From Collinsella sp. (GTDB lineage Bacteria; Actinomycetota; Coriobacteriia; Coriobacteriales; Coriobacteriaceae): a stretch of DNA of 64,000 nt. The first letter of the stretch is position 1. The number at the start of each line of letters is the position of its first letter. The position numbers and the translations under genes were made by a program. Shown here one piece after another: positions 1-8,419 of this stretch. The DNA is taken from assembly GCA_019414025.1 (NCBI GenBank), contig DXMU01000052.1:1-64000 (forward strand), read 5' to 3'. The notes under the pieces are model-generated. The model saw only the letters and a list, made by a program, of their open reading frames with translations. It did not search any database and had not been told where the DNA came from.

Positions 1-80
1 CCTTGCGGCGTAGTCGCTATTTATTCAGTCCAAGTTTCGGGGCGCAGTTCACTGTACCCTTTGTGGTGGTTTTTGGTCGG

Positions 81-704
81 TTAGCCTTCGAGCTGCGCCA
101 CCTTGTAGCGGTAAGCTGCGGCGATAACGTCTTTGCAGCCTTCGCGGCCCAGCTTGGCGCGGTTGACGACGATATCCTTGCCACTCGTCATCTTCCACTT
201 TCCGGCGCTATAGCGCTTATAGAACGCCTCGCGCGCCTTCTGCTGCTGCTTGACCAGCTTGGCGCCTTTCTTTTTATTAAGGCCACGCTTCTTGCGCACG
301 ATCTCGACGCGGTTCTCAAAGGGAGCGGTCACCAACACGGCAATGTGGTTGGGGTTGTTACGCAGCAGGTAATCGGACAGACGGCCTTCGATAATGCAGC
401 TCTCGGTCTCGCCCAGATCCAAAATCACCTGGCTCATCTTTTGGAACAACTTATCCGAGTACGAACGCGCATCGTAGCGGTCGGGCAGAAACGCCATGTT
501 CTCCACGGCCAGGCGCTCGTCGTAGGCGGCCATCTTATCGAGTGACTCGCCCGCACGCAGCGACGCACGCACCAGCAGCTCGTTATCGTACAGCGGAATC
601 CCCAGCTCGTCGGCAAGCATGCGACCAATCTCGTGGCCCTCGGCGCCAAAGTCGCGCGCGATGGTAATGACCACAGGATTCTTCTTATTCTCCAGATCGC
701 TCAT
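81..704 (-). CDS. Cytidylate kinase-like family protein
   Basis: A 207-residue soluble protein of the AAA_26/cytidylate-kinase-like family, which is related to nucleoside monophosphate kinases but usually of unproven substrate. The N-terminal stretch VVITIARDFGAEGHEIGRML (about residues 10-29) is the family's P-loop-like nucleotide-binding region, followed by a glycine-leucine-rich helix and a basic lid (RKKRGLNKKKGAK). I chose the ATG at 704 because GAGAAAGGAA lies just upstream; an upstream in-frame ATG (749) would run through a palindrome and lacks a ribosome site. It is the last gene after the amino-acid ABC importer, separated from it by the hairpin at 721-751, so co-transcription is uncertain. 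Family assignment is good; the reaction is not established. Confidence 0.8.
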   Translation of the reverse strand: MSDLENKKNPVVITIARDFGAEGHEIGRMLADELGIPLYDNELLVRASLRAGESLDKMAAYDERLAVENMAFLPDRYDARSYSDKLFQKMSQVILDLGETESCIIEGRLSDYLLRNNPNHIAVLVTAPFENRVEIVRKKRGLNKKKGAKLVKQQQKAREAFYKRYSAGKWKMTSGKDIVVNRAKLGREGCKDVIAAAYRYKVAQLEG

Positions 705-720
705 CGCGATTCCTTTCTCT

Positions 721-751
721 ATGTGGCAAAGGGGCTGTCCCTTTGCCACAT
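721..751. repeat. Perfect 13-bp palindrome, GGGAC-core family
   Basis: Arms 721-733 and 739-751 are exact reverse complements around a 5-nt loop (GCTGT). It sits directly after the permease stop codon and could act as a transcription-attenuating hairpin, but has no T-tract. Its centre (GGGGCTGTCCC) resembles the cores of the palindromes at 4001, 5950, 8538, 12292, 45050 and 48587, suggesting one dispersed REP-like family. Confidence 0.7.
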
Positions 752-752
752 T

Positions 753-1391
753 CTACGCTGCCACAATACGACGTTGATAAGCTCGGACCAGCAGCGAGAT
801 ACCAAAGTTGAGCACAAAGTACATCGCAAACACCAGGCCGTAGAGCATAAGCACCTGCGACAGATCGATCGCATGGGCCATCACGACGTTTGCCGTGTAC
901 ATGAGCTCGGCCACGTTAATGCCCGAAAGATACGAGCTGTCCTTAATGACGGTCGTGCACTGGCTAAACAGCGCCGGGATGATTGTCTTAAACGTCTGCG
1001 GCAGAATGATGTAGCGCATGGTGGCAAAAAAGCCGAAGCCTTGGCTCTGGGCTGCCTCAAACTGGCCGCGCGGAATCGAGTTGAGGCCGCCGCGCACAAT
1101 CTCGGCCATAACAGCGCTGGTAAACAGCGTAAAGGCGATGGTCGAGATCACGATGTCCAAACCCTGCACTGTAAAGTAGATAAACAGGATCCACAGCAGG
1201 TTCGGCGTGCAACGGAACAGCTCGATATAGGCGCTCACCAAAATACGGAACGGGCGGGGCGCATAGCTTTTAACAAGCGCCAGCACCGTGCCAAAGATGA
1301 GCGAGAAAAAGATCGACAGCGCCGAGATCTCGATCGTCTTAACAAAGCCGCCCCAAATGTAGAGCAGGTTGGTCGCGTTGAAGATTTCCAT
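753..1391 (-). CDS. Amino-acid ABC transporter permease (HisM/GlnP type)
   Basis: A 212-residue integral membrane permease of the polar amino-acid uptake family. The EAA loop that docks on the ATPase is visible as FEAAQSQGFGFFATMRYIILP in the middle of the protein, between hydrophobic helices. The upstream gene encodes a second permease ending only 3 bp before this start, so the two probably form a heterodimer translated from one mRNA. Together with the binding protein at 2167 and the ATPase at 3051 it completes an importer for a polar amino acid (glutamate/glutamine-type by similarity; substrate is inference). ATG at 1391 is the only sensible start. Confidence 0.93.
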   Translation of the reverse strand: MEIFNATNLLYIWGGFVKTIEISALSIFFSLIFGTVLALVKSYAPRPFRILVSAYIELFRCTPNLLWILFIYFTVQGLDIVISTIAFTLFTSAVMAEIVRGGLNSIPRGQFEAAQSQGFGFFATMRYIILPQTFKTIIPALFSQCTTVIKDSSYLSGINVAELMYTANVVMAHAIDLSQVLMLYGLVFAMYFVLNFGISLLVRAYQRRIVAA

Positions 1392-1394
1392 GCG

Positions 1395-2141
1395 CTAGGC
1401 CTCCTCTACGTTGTCGAGCCCCAGCTCGGCGAGGCTCACGCCGCGCGGACGCTCCTTGGAGCGGCGCTCGAGCCACTGCACCAGCATGGCGAGCGGAAAG
1501 CAGATGATGAAGTACATAAGGCAGCAGACGATGTATCCCTGCAGGTAACCGTACAGACTCACAAAGTTGTCGGAACGGTACATAAGGTCGCCGCCGGCCA
1601 CAAGCGCCAGCACCGACGTGTTCTTGACTAGGTTGAGTGCCTGGTTGCACAGCGGCGGCAGAATGATCTTGAATGTCTGGGGCAGCACGATGTACCAGTA
1701 CGCCTGCGCACGGGTGAAGCCCTGGCTCTGCGCCGCCTCCATCTGACCGCGCGGAACCGCCTCGATACCGGTGCGGATAACCTCCGAGATGTAGGCCGCG
1801 TGATACAGGCCCACGCCCAAGAAGCCCAGCACGAACGGCGCGATGCGCACCGGCTGGTCGGCACCGGTTATGGCCTGCAAAAACTGCGGACCAGCCATGT
1901 ACATAAAGAGCACCTGCACGGGCAACGGGGTGTTCTGGTAAAACTCCACGTACACGCGGCTTATGGCGCGCAGCACGCGCGAACGGGTGGTAGAGAACAC
2001 ACCCAGCAGCGTGCCCAGCACCAGCGACAGCAGCAGACCGGCAACAACCACCTGTAGCGTCACGCCAAAGCCCTCCCAGAAGGGCCCCATGTTTTGAAAT
2101 GTCGTCGACCAACGGTCGGCGTCAAATAATCCTTCGAGCAT
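1395..2141 (-). CDS. Amino-acid ABC transporter permease, second subunit
   Basis: A 248-residue membrane permease homologous to its downstream partner. The EAA motif (MEAAQSQGFTRAQAYWYIVL) and the following ILPPL segment are typical of HisQ/GlnP proteins. I start at the ATG at 2141, which has AAGGAAGGA seven or so bases upstream; an in-frame ATG at 2174 would overlap the preceding gene and has no such site. It lies between the binding-protein gene (25 bp away) and the second permease (3 bp), consistent with a four-gene operon. Substrate cannot be told from the sequence. Confidence 0.92.
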   Translation of the reverse strand: MLEGLFDADRWSTTFQNMGPFWEGFGVTLQVVVAGLLLSLVLGTLLGVFSTTRSRVLRAISRVYVEFYQNTPLPVQVLFMYMAGPQFLQAITGADQPVRIAPFVLGFLGVGLYHAAYISEVIRTGIEAVPRGQMEAAQSQGFTRAQAYWYIVLPQTFKIILPPLCNQALNLVKNTSVLALVAGGDLMYRSDNFVSLYGYLQGYIVCCLMYFIICFPLAMLVQWLERRSKERPRGVSLAELGLDNVEEA

Positions 2142-2166
2142 TTGATTCCTTCCTTGGACGATGCGC

Positions 2167-3042
2167 CTATACAAGACCCCAGGTCTTGACCTCTTGGTCG
2201 AGCCAGCCGTCGGCCAGACGGTCGCAAATCACCTGATCGACCACGGCCGAAAGGTCGCAGCCCTTCTTGGTCGCCACGCCGTAGCCCTGCTCGCCAAACT
2301 TGACCTCGGGCTGCAGCAGCTCAACGGTCTCGTTCATGTAACCGGCCAGCGTGGAGCGGTCCATGGCAAAGACGTCGATATTGCCGGCGTCGAGCGAGCT
2401 CTTGATGATGGGGTAGCCGCTAAAGGCCCTAAACTCGGGCTTGCAGCTAAAGCCGTTGTCCTTGATCATCTGCTCGATCAGGCCCTGCGTGGTGGCACCC
2501 TGGCTCACGCCGATGACCTTGCCGTCCAGGTCCTCAATCGAGGTAAAGCCCGAACGCTTCTTGACCATGAGTCCCACGTAGTCGGTGCGGTACGGCGTCG
2601 AGAAATCCCAGCTCTTCTTGCGCTCGTCGGTGATGGTGTAGGTCGCCGCGACCACGTCGAGTTGGCCGTTATCGATCAGCGGGCCGCGTGTCTTGGGCGT
2701 TACGTCGGTAAACTCGATAAGCTCCTGGGCACGGGCTTCCTTGTAGCTCACGCCAAAGACAGCGGCGGCGATCTGGTAGCACAAATCGACTTCCATGCCC
2801 TCAAAGCGGCCTTTGGCGGTGTCGTAATAGCCGTAGCCGGGAACATCCTTCTTAACGCCGGCATTCAGATGGCCGCGCGACTTAATGGCCGCAAGCTTGG
2901 ACCCCTTGTCGGAGCCCTCGCCGCTGGTGGAGTTGCCGCAACCGGTAAGCGCGGCCCCCGTCAGCGTGAGCATGCCGAAGCCCGCCAGCTGCAAAAAGTG
3001 GCGGCGCGACACGGCCGCCCTCGTCATATCCGTCATGTCCAT
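2167..3042 (-). CDS. Amino-acid ABC transporter substrate-binding lipoprotein
   Basis: A 291-residue extracellular solute-binding protein, family 3, that delivers an amino acid to the two permeases encoded downstream. The N-terminus has a twin-arginine motif (SRRHFLQLAGFG) followed by a lipobox LTGC with the lipidated Cys near residue 35, so it is probably exported folded by Tat and tethered to the membrane. Family signatures include DVTPKTRGPLIDNGQLDVVAA and YRTDYVGLMVKK. ATG 3042 is preferred: AGGTG is 5 bp upstream, whereas the GTG at 3045 is too close to it. Gap to the upstream ATPase gene is 8 bp. Confidence 0.92.
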   Translation of the reverse strand: MDMTDMTRAAVSRRHFLQLAGFGMLTLTGAALTGCGNSTSGEGSDKGSKLAAIKSRGHLNAGVKKDVPGYGYYDTAKGRFEGMEVDLCYQIAAAVFGVSYKEARAQELIEFTDVTPKTRGPLIDNGQLDVVAATYTITDERKKSWDFSTPYRTDYVGLMVKKRSGFTSIEDLDGKVIGVSQGATTQGLIEQMIKDNGFSCKPEFRAFSGYPIIKSSLDAGNIDVFAMDRSTLAGYMNETVELLQPEVKFGEQGYGVATKKGCDLSAVVDQVICDRLADGWLDQEVKTWGLV

Positions 3043-3050
3043 CACCGCAC

Positions 3051-3782
3051 CTAGTGCAGAATCTTGGACAGGAACTCGCGACAGCGCGGGTTCTCGGGGT
3101 TATCGAAGAAGTGCTCGGGCGTGCCCTCCTCCAGAATGCGGCCGTCCTCCATAAAGATGACGCGGTCGGCCACCTGGCGCGCAAAGCCCATCTCGTGCGT
3201 CACGCAGATCATGGTGATGTCCTCCTGCGCGAGCTCAATCATAACGTCCAGGACCTCCTGGACCATCTCGGGGTCGAGCGCCGAGGTCGGCTCGTCAAAT
3301 AGGATGATGGGCTGCTTGGTGCACAGGGCACGGGCGATGGCGATGCGCTGCTGCTGACCGCCCGAGAGGTTCTGCGGATACTCGCCAGCCTTATGCGCCA
3401 TGCCGACGCGCTTGAGCGCGGCGATGGCAATCTCGGTCGCCTCCTCCTTGCTCTTCTTTTGTAGCTTGATGGGCGCGAGCGTCAGATTGCCTAGCACCGT
3501 CATGTTGGGATACAGGTTGAACTGCTGAAACACCATGGAGCTGTACTTACGAGCCATCTCCAGGTGGTTCTTTTTGGTGAGCGGCGTACCGTCAATGATG
3601 ACCTCGCCCGACGTAGGCTCCTCCAGATAATCGACACAACGGATGAGCGTCGACTTACCCGAACCGGAAGGCCCGATCATTACGAGCTTCTCGCCGCGCT
3701 TGACGGTGAGGTTGATATCTTTGAGCACATGCAGGTCGCCAAAGTACTTGTTGAGATGCTTGATCTCGATCATGTCTGCCAT
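3051..3782 (-). CDS. Amino-acid ABC transporter ATP-binding protein (GlnQ type)
   Basis: A 243-residue ABC ATPase that powers the importer encoded by the three genes after it. Walker A (GPSGSGKST, about residues 38-46), Q-loop (VFQQFNLYPNMTVL), signature LSGGQQQRIAIARAL, Walker B (IILFDEPTSALDP) and the H-loop (THEMGFA) are all intact and match the polar amino-acid family. It is the first gene of the operon; the start at 3782 is preceded by a GGAAGGGA-like site. Length is normal for GlnQ/HisP proteins. Confidence 0.95.
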   Translation of the reverse strand: MADMIEIKHLNKYFGDLHVLKDINLTVKRGEKLVMIGPSGSGKSTLIRCVDYLEEPTSGEVIIDGTPLTKKNHLEMARKYSSMVFQQFNLYPNMTVLGNLTLAPIKLQKKSKEEATEIAIAALKRVGMAHKAGEYPQNLSGGQQQRIAIARALCTKQPIILFDEPTSALDPEMVQEVLDVMIELAQEDITMICVTHEMGFARQVADRVIFMEDGRILEEGTPEHFFDNPENPRCREFLSKILH

Positions 3783-3867
3783 GAATGTCCCTTCCCTGCG
3801 TTTACACGAGTTGAACTATTGTACGGAAAGAACCACGTTTCCGCAGCCCACACTACATTCCCGTAAA

Positions 3868-4011
3868 GAACCCGCAATCTTCCGCCCACTCATTGGGCAC
3901 TCGGGCACTCATTGGGAACCCGCAATCTTCCGCCCACTCATTGGGCACTCGGGCACTCATTGGGAACCCGCAATCTTCCGCCCACTCATTGGGCACTCGG
4001 GCACTCATTGG
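3868..4011. repeat. Three tandem 48-bp repeats
   Basis: Three exact head-to-tail copies start at 3868, 3916 and 3964 with period 48. Each unit contains two near-copies of a GGGCACTCATTGG-like phrase. The last unit runs into the palindrome at 4001-4073, whose arm reuses the repeat end. The array lies upstream of the ABC operon ATPase gene (start 3782). No function is evident; array expansion by slippage from the palindromic element is inference. Confidence 0.9.
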
Positions 4012-4073
4012 GGACAGACTTAAATGATCACCTACTCATTGGGTACTCATTTAAGTCTGTCCCCAATGAGTGC
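4001..4073. repeat. Long palindrome (27-bp perfect arms), GGGAC-core family
   Basis: Arms 4001-4027 and 4047-4073 are perfect reverse complements with a 19-nt loop; each arm contains GGGGACAGACTTAAATGA. Its GGGGACAGAC core resembles REP-type palindromes mobilised in trans by RAYT transposases in other bacteria; no RAYT gene is in this window. Confidence 0.85.
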
Positions 4074-4088
4074 CCTTCAGCTGCCATC

Positions 4089-4121
4089 AAAAAAGGGGCG
4101 CGACCGCAATGGTCACGCCCC
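4089..4121 (-). terminator. Rho-independent terminator of the yqeY-like gene
   Basis: On the minus strand an 11-bp GC-rich stem (GGGGCGTGACC with its partner) is followed by TTTTTT. It lies 33 bp after the stop of the gene at 4154-4597. Confidence 0.85.
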
Positions 4122-4153
4122 CCCCTCAACATCAACTATGTGTCGGCCGGCAC

Positions 4154-4597
4154 TTACGCCAATTTCGCGCCGACGATCTTTGCCGCGGCCGGCTTGTCGA
4201 AGTTGCCGCCGGTGGCCTTGCCGAGTGCCCCCATGACCTGGCCCATCTGCTTCTTGGACGTGGCGCCCAGCTCGGCGATAACCTGCTCGATCAGAGCCTC
4301 GAGCTCCTCGCCCGAAACCTGCGCGGGCAGCAGGCTCTCCAGAATCTTGACCTGCTCGGTCAGGTTGTCGGTACGGTCCTGGTCGGTACCGGCCTTGATG
4401 GACATCTCCAGCGTCTCGCTCGTCTGCTTGATCAGACGCTTGATCATGCTGTTGACGTCTTCCTCGGTCACATCGCGGCGCTCATTGACCTCGATATTCT
4501 TCACCTCAGCCTTAACCTGGCGAATGATGGACAGGCGAACCTTGTCCTTGGCCTTCATGGCCGCGATCATTTCCTTCTGCAGCTCTTCGTTGGTCAT
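4154..4597 (-). CDS. GatB/YqeY domain protein
   Basis: A 147-residue YqeY-family protein, homologous to the C-terminal tRNA-binding tail domain of GatB, the Asp/Glu-tRNA amidotransferase subunit, but stand-alone. Typical phrases are KDKVRLSIIRQVKAEVKN near the N-terminus and a C-terminal QMGQVMGALG...GNFDKPAAAKIV helix pair. Start taken at ATG 4597 with GAGAGGA seven bases upstream; a TTG at 4603 is also in frame. It follows the PpiC gene by 54 bp and ends in its own terminator. Its exact role is unknown in any organism as far as I know; binding to tRNA or aminoacylation complexes is inferred from GatB. Confidence 0.9.
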   Translation of the reverse strand: MTNEELQKEMIAAMKAKDKVRLSIIRQVKAEVKNIEVNERRDVTEEDVNSMIKRLIKQTSETLEMSIKAGTDQDRTDNLTEQVKILESLLPAQVSGEELEALIEQVIAELGATSKKQMGQVMGALGKATGGNFDKPAAAKIVGAKLA

Positions 4598-4651
4598 CTG
4601 CAAATCCTCTCTAATAGCGTGGGCGGCACTCGCGCGAGTACCGCCCCATGA

Positions 4652-5872
4652 TTACTCAGTCGTCGACGAATCGTCGGTCGAACTCTTGGTGACGCCTTTC
4701 AGACTGACGTTGTACGGCACGTCCTTGGGCATGGGATTGACGGTGATGTCGGCATCCTTCTTGTACTGCTCCAGCCACTCGCTGTACGCGGTGCTGGCCG
4801 CCTGCGTCTTCACCACGTTGGAGACGTACTTTTTGATGGCCTTGGGCACCTGGTTGATGTCATCGACCTGATTATCGACATGGAAGTAGTCGGTGCACTT
4901 GATGATGTGATAGCCGTACGTCGACTCGACCACGTCGCTCACATCGCCCTTGTTGAGCCCCTCGAGTGCCGTCTGGTAGCTGTCGACAAAGGTGGTGAGC
5001 TTGTCCCAGCCCACGTCACCCTTCTTCTCCTTGGAGCCGGTGTCGTCGGAATACTGCTTCACGGCGTCTTCAAAGCTCAGCTCGCCGGAGTTGATCTTGT
5101 TCAGGCACTCCTGCGCCTTAGCCTTGGCGGCAGCCTTGTCCTCATCGGACGCATCGGAATCAACCTTGATCAGGATGTTCGACGAGCGGCGGGCATCGTT
5201 GTACTTCGACAGGTTCTCGTTGATGTAATCGACGATCTCGCTGTCCTTGGGCTTGCTGGTGGGCGCCACGGCATCTTTGAGCTTTTGCTGCGCCAGGCTC
5301 TCCTTGAGCGAGCTCTTATAGGTGTCTTCGGTGTAGCCGTAGGTCTTGAGGGTCTTCTTAAAGGCCTTGGCACCGCCCGCGCTCTTGCACGCGTCCTTCC
5401 AAGCCTTCTCGACCTCCTCGTCCGACACCGTCACGCCGTTCTCCTTCTGTGCCTGTTGAAGCAGAATCTGCTGCGTGTAGGAGTCGATGAGTTGCTTGCG
5501 GTACTTCTTGGGCGTGAGGTCGTTGTCGACCAGATACTGCGCCCAGTCCTTGTCCTTGGTGTAGCCGTAAGACGTGCGCATGCTCATGATCTGCTTTGTC
5601 ACGGTGTCCTCGGTGAGGTTGGTGCCGTTGATAGTGGCAGCCACACCGCCGGTAAGCTTGTAGCCCGAGGTATCCTCTGCCTGCGACATAAGGCCGGAGC
5701 ATGCCATGGCCGAGACGGAAAGCAGCATCGCCAGCACGCCGATGACCACCAGAACGATCTTGACGGTCTTAGACACGTACGTCTTGCGCTGCTTCTTACG
5801 AGAGCCGGAGGCAGCGCGAGCCTGCTGCTCGGGCGTCGGCTCGGGTGCGGGGTTCTTTTTCTTATTTGCCAT
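4652..5872 (-). CDS. Membrane-anchored peptidylprolyl isomerase (PpiC/SurA-like foldase)
   Basis: A 406-residue extracytoplasmic foldase. Residues 1-36 are cytoplasmic and basic; residues about 37-57 form one hydrophobic segment ending in AMACSG, which may be an uncleaved anchor or an imperfect lipobox (Cys58). A SurA-N-like chaperone region follows, and a parvulin PpiC domain spans roughly residues 215-330 (SNILIKV ... FEDAVKQYSDD ... GDVGWDKL ... YGYHIIKC). It probably helps folding of exported proteins such as the wall-anchored enzyme at 14054. I start at ATG 5872 with AAAGG upstream; the open frame further upstream overlaps a palindrome. The acidic, Ser/Thr-rich C-terminus is low complexity. 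Confidence 0.9.
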   Translation of the reverse strand: MANKKKNPAPEPTPEQQARAASGSRKKQRKTYVSKTVKIVLVVIGVLAMLLSVSAMACSGLMSQAEDTSGYKLTGGVAATINGTNLTEDTVTKQIMSMRTSYGYTKDKDWAQYLVDNDLTPKKYRKQLIDSYTQQILLQQAQKENGVTVSDEEVEKAWKDACKSAGGAKAFKKTLKTYGYTEDTYKSSLKESLAQQKLKDAVAPTSKPKDSEIVDYINENLSKYNDARRSSNILIKVDSDASDEDKAAAKAKAQECLNKINSGELSFEDAVKQYSDDTGSKEKKGDVGWDKLTTFVDSYQTALEGLNKGDVSDVVESTYGYHIIKCTDYFHVDNQVDDINQVPKAIKKYVSNVVKTQAASTAYSEWLEQYKKDADITVNPMPKDVPYNVSLKGVTKSSTDDSSTTE

Positions 5873-5949
5873 AGTTGGCCTTTCGCATAACGAATCGAAC
5901 AATCGCCATTGTGTCACAACGCGGCCCCCGCGACAAAGGGGGCAACCCT

Positions 5950-6003
5950 GGCACTTGGGGACGTTCCTTTTCTGCCGGCAGTTAGGGACTGTCCCCAAGT
6001 GCC
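5950..6003. repeat. Palindrome with 13-bp perfect arms, GGGAC-core family
   Basis: Outer arms 5950-5962 (GGCACTTGGGGAC) and 5991-6003 are exact reverse complements. A smaller palindrome CTGCCGGCAG (5972-5981) lies at the centre. It fills the gap between the EIIA gene and the PpiC gene and shares the GGGGAC phrase with the element at 4001. Confidence 0.85.
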
Positions 6004-6007
6004 GGCT

Positions 6008-6472
6008 TTAAAAGTGACGGCGGATGGCGTCGACCATGCGCTGGGGCGTGGTCTGGCCGAGCACGTCGGCTGCGGCATCGGCGTCCATAAAGATGTTCAT
6101 GAGCGCCTGCAGGGCCTCGACCTGGCCGCCCGGCTCGGCGATGCCCAGATTGATGACGATCTGCGCCGGCACCGGAGCACCCATGCCAGCCATAGCGTTA
6201 AATGTCACGGACGTGGCGGGCTTCACCACCGCGATATAGGGCTTGGCCACAAACACCGGGTCGGTATGCGGAATGGCAATGTTTGCCGCCGGCATGGCAA
6301 GGCCCGTGGGATAGGCATCCTCGCGCGTGCGAACGGCGTCGAGCCAACCGTCGGCAATGTAGCCACGTGATGCAAGCTCGCCCTCGAGCCGCGCAAACAC
6401 CTCATCCGGCGTCGCACACTCCCAATCAAAAAACACCAGCTCAGGCGTAAACAGCGCTTCGTTATCCGCCAT
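6008..6472 (-). CDS. PTS EIIA component (fructose/galactitol family)
   Basis: A 154-residue EIIA type-2 domain protein. The phosphorylated histidine is expected at about His69 in ANIAIPHTDP, the standard family motif, and the C-terminal region (VEALQALMNIFMD) is typical. No EIIB or EIIC of the same family is adjacent, so it is an orphan here: it could serve a distant galactitol-type permease or act as a regulatory phospho-sensor. ATG 6472 is used with GAGAGAGG-like sequence upstream. The stop is followed closely by the palindrome at 5950-6003. Confidence 0.88.
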   Translation of the reverse strand: MADNEALFTPELVFFDWECATPDEVFARLEGELASRGYIADGWLDAVRTREDAYPTGLAMPAANIAIPHTDPVFVAKPYIAVVKPATSVTFNAMAGMGAPVPAQIVINLGIAEPGGQVEALQALMNIFMDADAAADVLGQTTPQRMVDAIRRHF

Positions 6473-6551
6473 GCGCTCACCTCTCTCACCTAGTCACCTG
6501 CAACGTTCTTGAATGACTAGTCGTTAAAGACCGTCCCCAATGACTACCTAA

Positions 6552-6592
6552 AACAAAAGGTGGCCACGCGCGCCTTGGCGCCAATGACCACC
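6552..6592 (-). terminator. Terminator of the purF-purM-purN cluster
   Basis: On the minus strand GGTGGTCA pairs with TGGCCACC (one wobble), with an inner GGCGCC-containing loop, followed by TTTTGTTTT. It lies about 35 bp after the purN stop codon. Confidence 0.75.
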
Positions 6593-6624
6593 CTGACTAC
6601 TCGGCTAAATTGTACTGTGCGCCG

Positions 6625-7326
6625 CTAGCCGCGAGGCGCGTCAATTGCCACCTTGCCGCTCTCCAGCACGTGGACGCGGCCGTCGGCGAGCATCTGCACG
6701 ACCTCGGGATACAGTACATGCTCGATCGCGTGGATGTGCTCCTCGAGCGTGTCGACATCCCAGCCCTCCTCAACAGCCAGCGCACGCTGGGCGATGATGG
6801 GACCGTTGTCGTAGATCTCGTTGGCAAAATGCACGGTCACGCCAGTTACCTTGACGCCGCGCGCAAAGGCGTCGTCAATCGCATGCGCACCGGTAAAGCT
6901 CGGCAGCAGCGCCGGATGCAAGTTGACCACGCGGTTGGGAAACGCCGCCAGCAGAGGCGTGTGCACCATGCGCATGTAGCCGGCCATGACCACATACTCG
7001 CAACCGCGTTCGAGCAGCTCATGCGCGATGATCTCGTCGGCGGCAATAGGGTCGGCATAGACGTCCTTGGAAAGCGTCAGCGTCTGGATGCCCGCGCGCT
7101 CGGCGCGCTGCAAACCCTTAGCCGAAGGACGGCTCGACACCACAAGCTCAATCGAGGCGTTGAGATTACCAGCGGCGATCAGGTCGATCAGCGCCTGCAG
7201 GTTGGTACCCGAACCGCTGATGAGCACGCCGATCTTGAGCGGCTCGGCGGTATCAGTGCCGGTCGGACGGGTATAGGGCACAAAGTCCAGGCCCTTGGCG
7301 GCAGCCATCTGCTCGTTAGCGCTCAT
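6625..7326 (-). CDS. purN: Phosphoribosylglycinamide formyltransferase
   Basis: A 233-residue GAR transformylase using 10-formyl-tetrahydrofolate to make formyl-GAR, step three of purine synthesis. Family motifs: ISGSGTNLQAL near residue 36, the catalytic HPALLPSFTGAHAIDDA loop, and VTGVTVHFANEIYDNGPII carrying the catalytic Asp. The first 28 or so residues are an N-terminal extension absent from typical ~200-residue enzymes. The gene overlaps the end of purM by 11 bp, implying translational coupling in a purF-purM-purN order. A terminator follows. Confidence 0.95.
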   Translation of the reverse strand: MSANEQMAAAKGLDFVPYTRPTGTDTAEPLKIGVLISGSGTNLQALIDLIAAGNLNASIELVVSSRPSAKGLQRAERAGIQTLTLSKDVYADPIAADEIIAHELLERGCEYVVMAGYMRMVHTPLLAAFPNRVVNLHPALLPSFTGAHAIDDAFARGVKVTGVTVHFANEIYDNGPIIAQRALAVEEGWDVDTLEEHIHAIEHVLYPEVVQMLADGRVHVLESGKVAIDAPRG

Positions 7327-8419
7327 CGGAGTACACGACCTTACCGGAGCCCTCGACGCACTCGCCCACGCGGAACGGAGTCTCGCCCAGCGCGACCAGC
7401 GCCTCGGTCACGGAAGCCTCGTCCTCGGGAGCGACGATCAGGCACAGGCCAACGCCCATGTTGAAGGTCTTGCATGCCTCGTTGGGCGCGAGCTCGGCCT
7501 GGCGCGACACGTAGGTGATGACGGGCGGAACGTCCCAACCCATCTCGGCGCCGTTGCGGGTGACCACGGCGTCGACGTCGTCGGCGAGTGCACGGTTGAG
7601 GTTCTCGGTAATACCACCGCCAGTGATGTGGGCGATGGCGTGCACGTTGGCGCCGCCGCGCAGCAGCTCCAGGATCGGCTTGACATAGATGCGCGTGGGG
7701 GCCAGCAAGGCGTCTGCCAGCGATGCACCGCCGAGCTCCTCGAGCGGACGGCTCAGCTCCTCGGCCTTAGCGGCGGCCTCGGGCGTGCCCGGCTTGATGC
7801 CGTCGACGCCAATGACCTTGCGCACGAGCGAGTAGCCGTTGGAGTGCACGCCGGTGGAAGGCAGGCCCAGGATCACATCGCCGGGGCGAACGTTCGCGGG
7901 GTCAAGCATCTTGGGACGATCGACAACACCCACGGTAAATCCGGCAAGGTCGTAATCGGCAGGAGCCATAACGCCGGGGTGCTCGGCCATCTCACCGCCC
8001 ACGAGCGCGCAGCCCGCGAGCTTGCAGCCGTCGGCCACACCCTTGATGATCTTTGCCATGTGCTCGGCCTCGATGTGACCGATGGCAACGTAGTCCAGGA
8101 AGAACAGCGGCTCGGCGCCCGAAGCCAGAATGTCGTTGACGCACATAGCGACCAGGTCCTGGCCCACCGTCTCGTGACGGTCCATGATCTGGGCGAGCAC
8201 GAGCTTGGTGCCCACGCCGTCGGTACCGCTGATCAGGATCGGGTCTTCCATATCCTTAAGCGCGGCGGCCGAGAACAGGCCACCGAAGCCGCCGATGCCG
8301 CCGATAACCTCGGGGCGGTTGGTGTCCTTGACCATCTGCTTAATCGCGTCGACGGCGCGGCCGCCCTCGGCGGTATCGACGCCGGCGTCCTCGTACGTCA
8401 CATGCTTGCTGTCGCTCAT
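7316..8419 (-). CDS. purM: Phosphoribosylformylglycinamidine cyclo-ligase
   Basis: A 367-residue AIR synthetase (PurM), closing the imidazole ring with ATP. Seen directly: YEDAGVDTAEGGRAVDAI at the N-terminus, the GTDGVGTKL loop, ALVGGEMAEHPGV and HITGGGITENLNRAL, all standard for the family. Start is the ATG at 8419 with GGAAGG upstream; the in-frame extension to 8464 has no ribosome site. It sits between purF (159 bp upstream, with a palindrome in the gap) and purN (11-bp overlap). Confidence 0.96.
   Translation of the reverse strand: MSDSKHVTYEDAGVDTAEGGRAVDAIKQMVKDTNRPEVIGGIGGFGGLFSAAALKDMEDPILISGTDGVGTKLVLAQIMDRHETVGQDLVAMCVNDILASGAEPLFFLDYVAIGHIEAEHMAKIIKGVADGCKLAGCALVGGEMAEHPGVMAPADYDLAGFTVGVVDRPKMLDPANVRPGDVILGLPSTGVHSNGYSLVRKVIGVDGIKPGTPEAAAKAEELSRPLEELGGASLADALLAPTRIYVKPILELLRGGANVHAIAHITGGGITENLNRALADDVDAVVTRNGAEMGWDVPPVITYVSRQAELAPNEACKTFNMGVGLCLIVAPEDEASVTEALVALGETPFRVGECVEGSGKVVYSDER

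Noticed and set aside
3868..4011. CRISPR array
   Set aside because: The three 48-bp units are contiguous identical tandem repeats with no variable spacers.
3643..4023. Repeat-encoded open frame with EPAIFRPLIGHSGTHW units
   Set aside because: It is the translation of the 48-bp DNA repeats opposite the ABC ATPase gene, with no start signal.
6510..6550. Palindrome-family member around GACTAGTC and GACCGTCCCC
   Set aside because: It has the core-like CCGTCCCC but only direct repeats of AATGACTA, without complementary arms.
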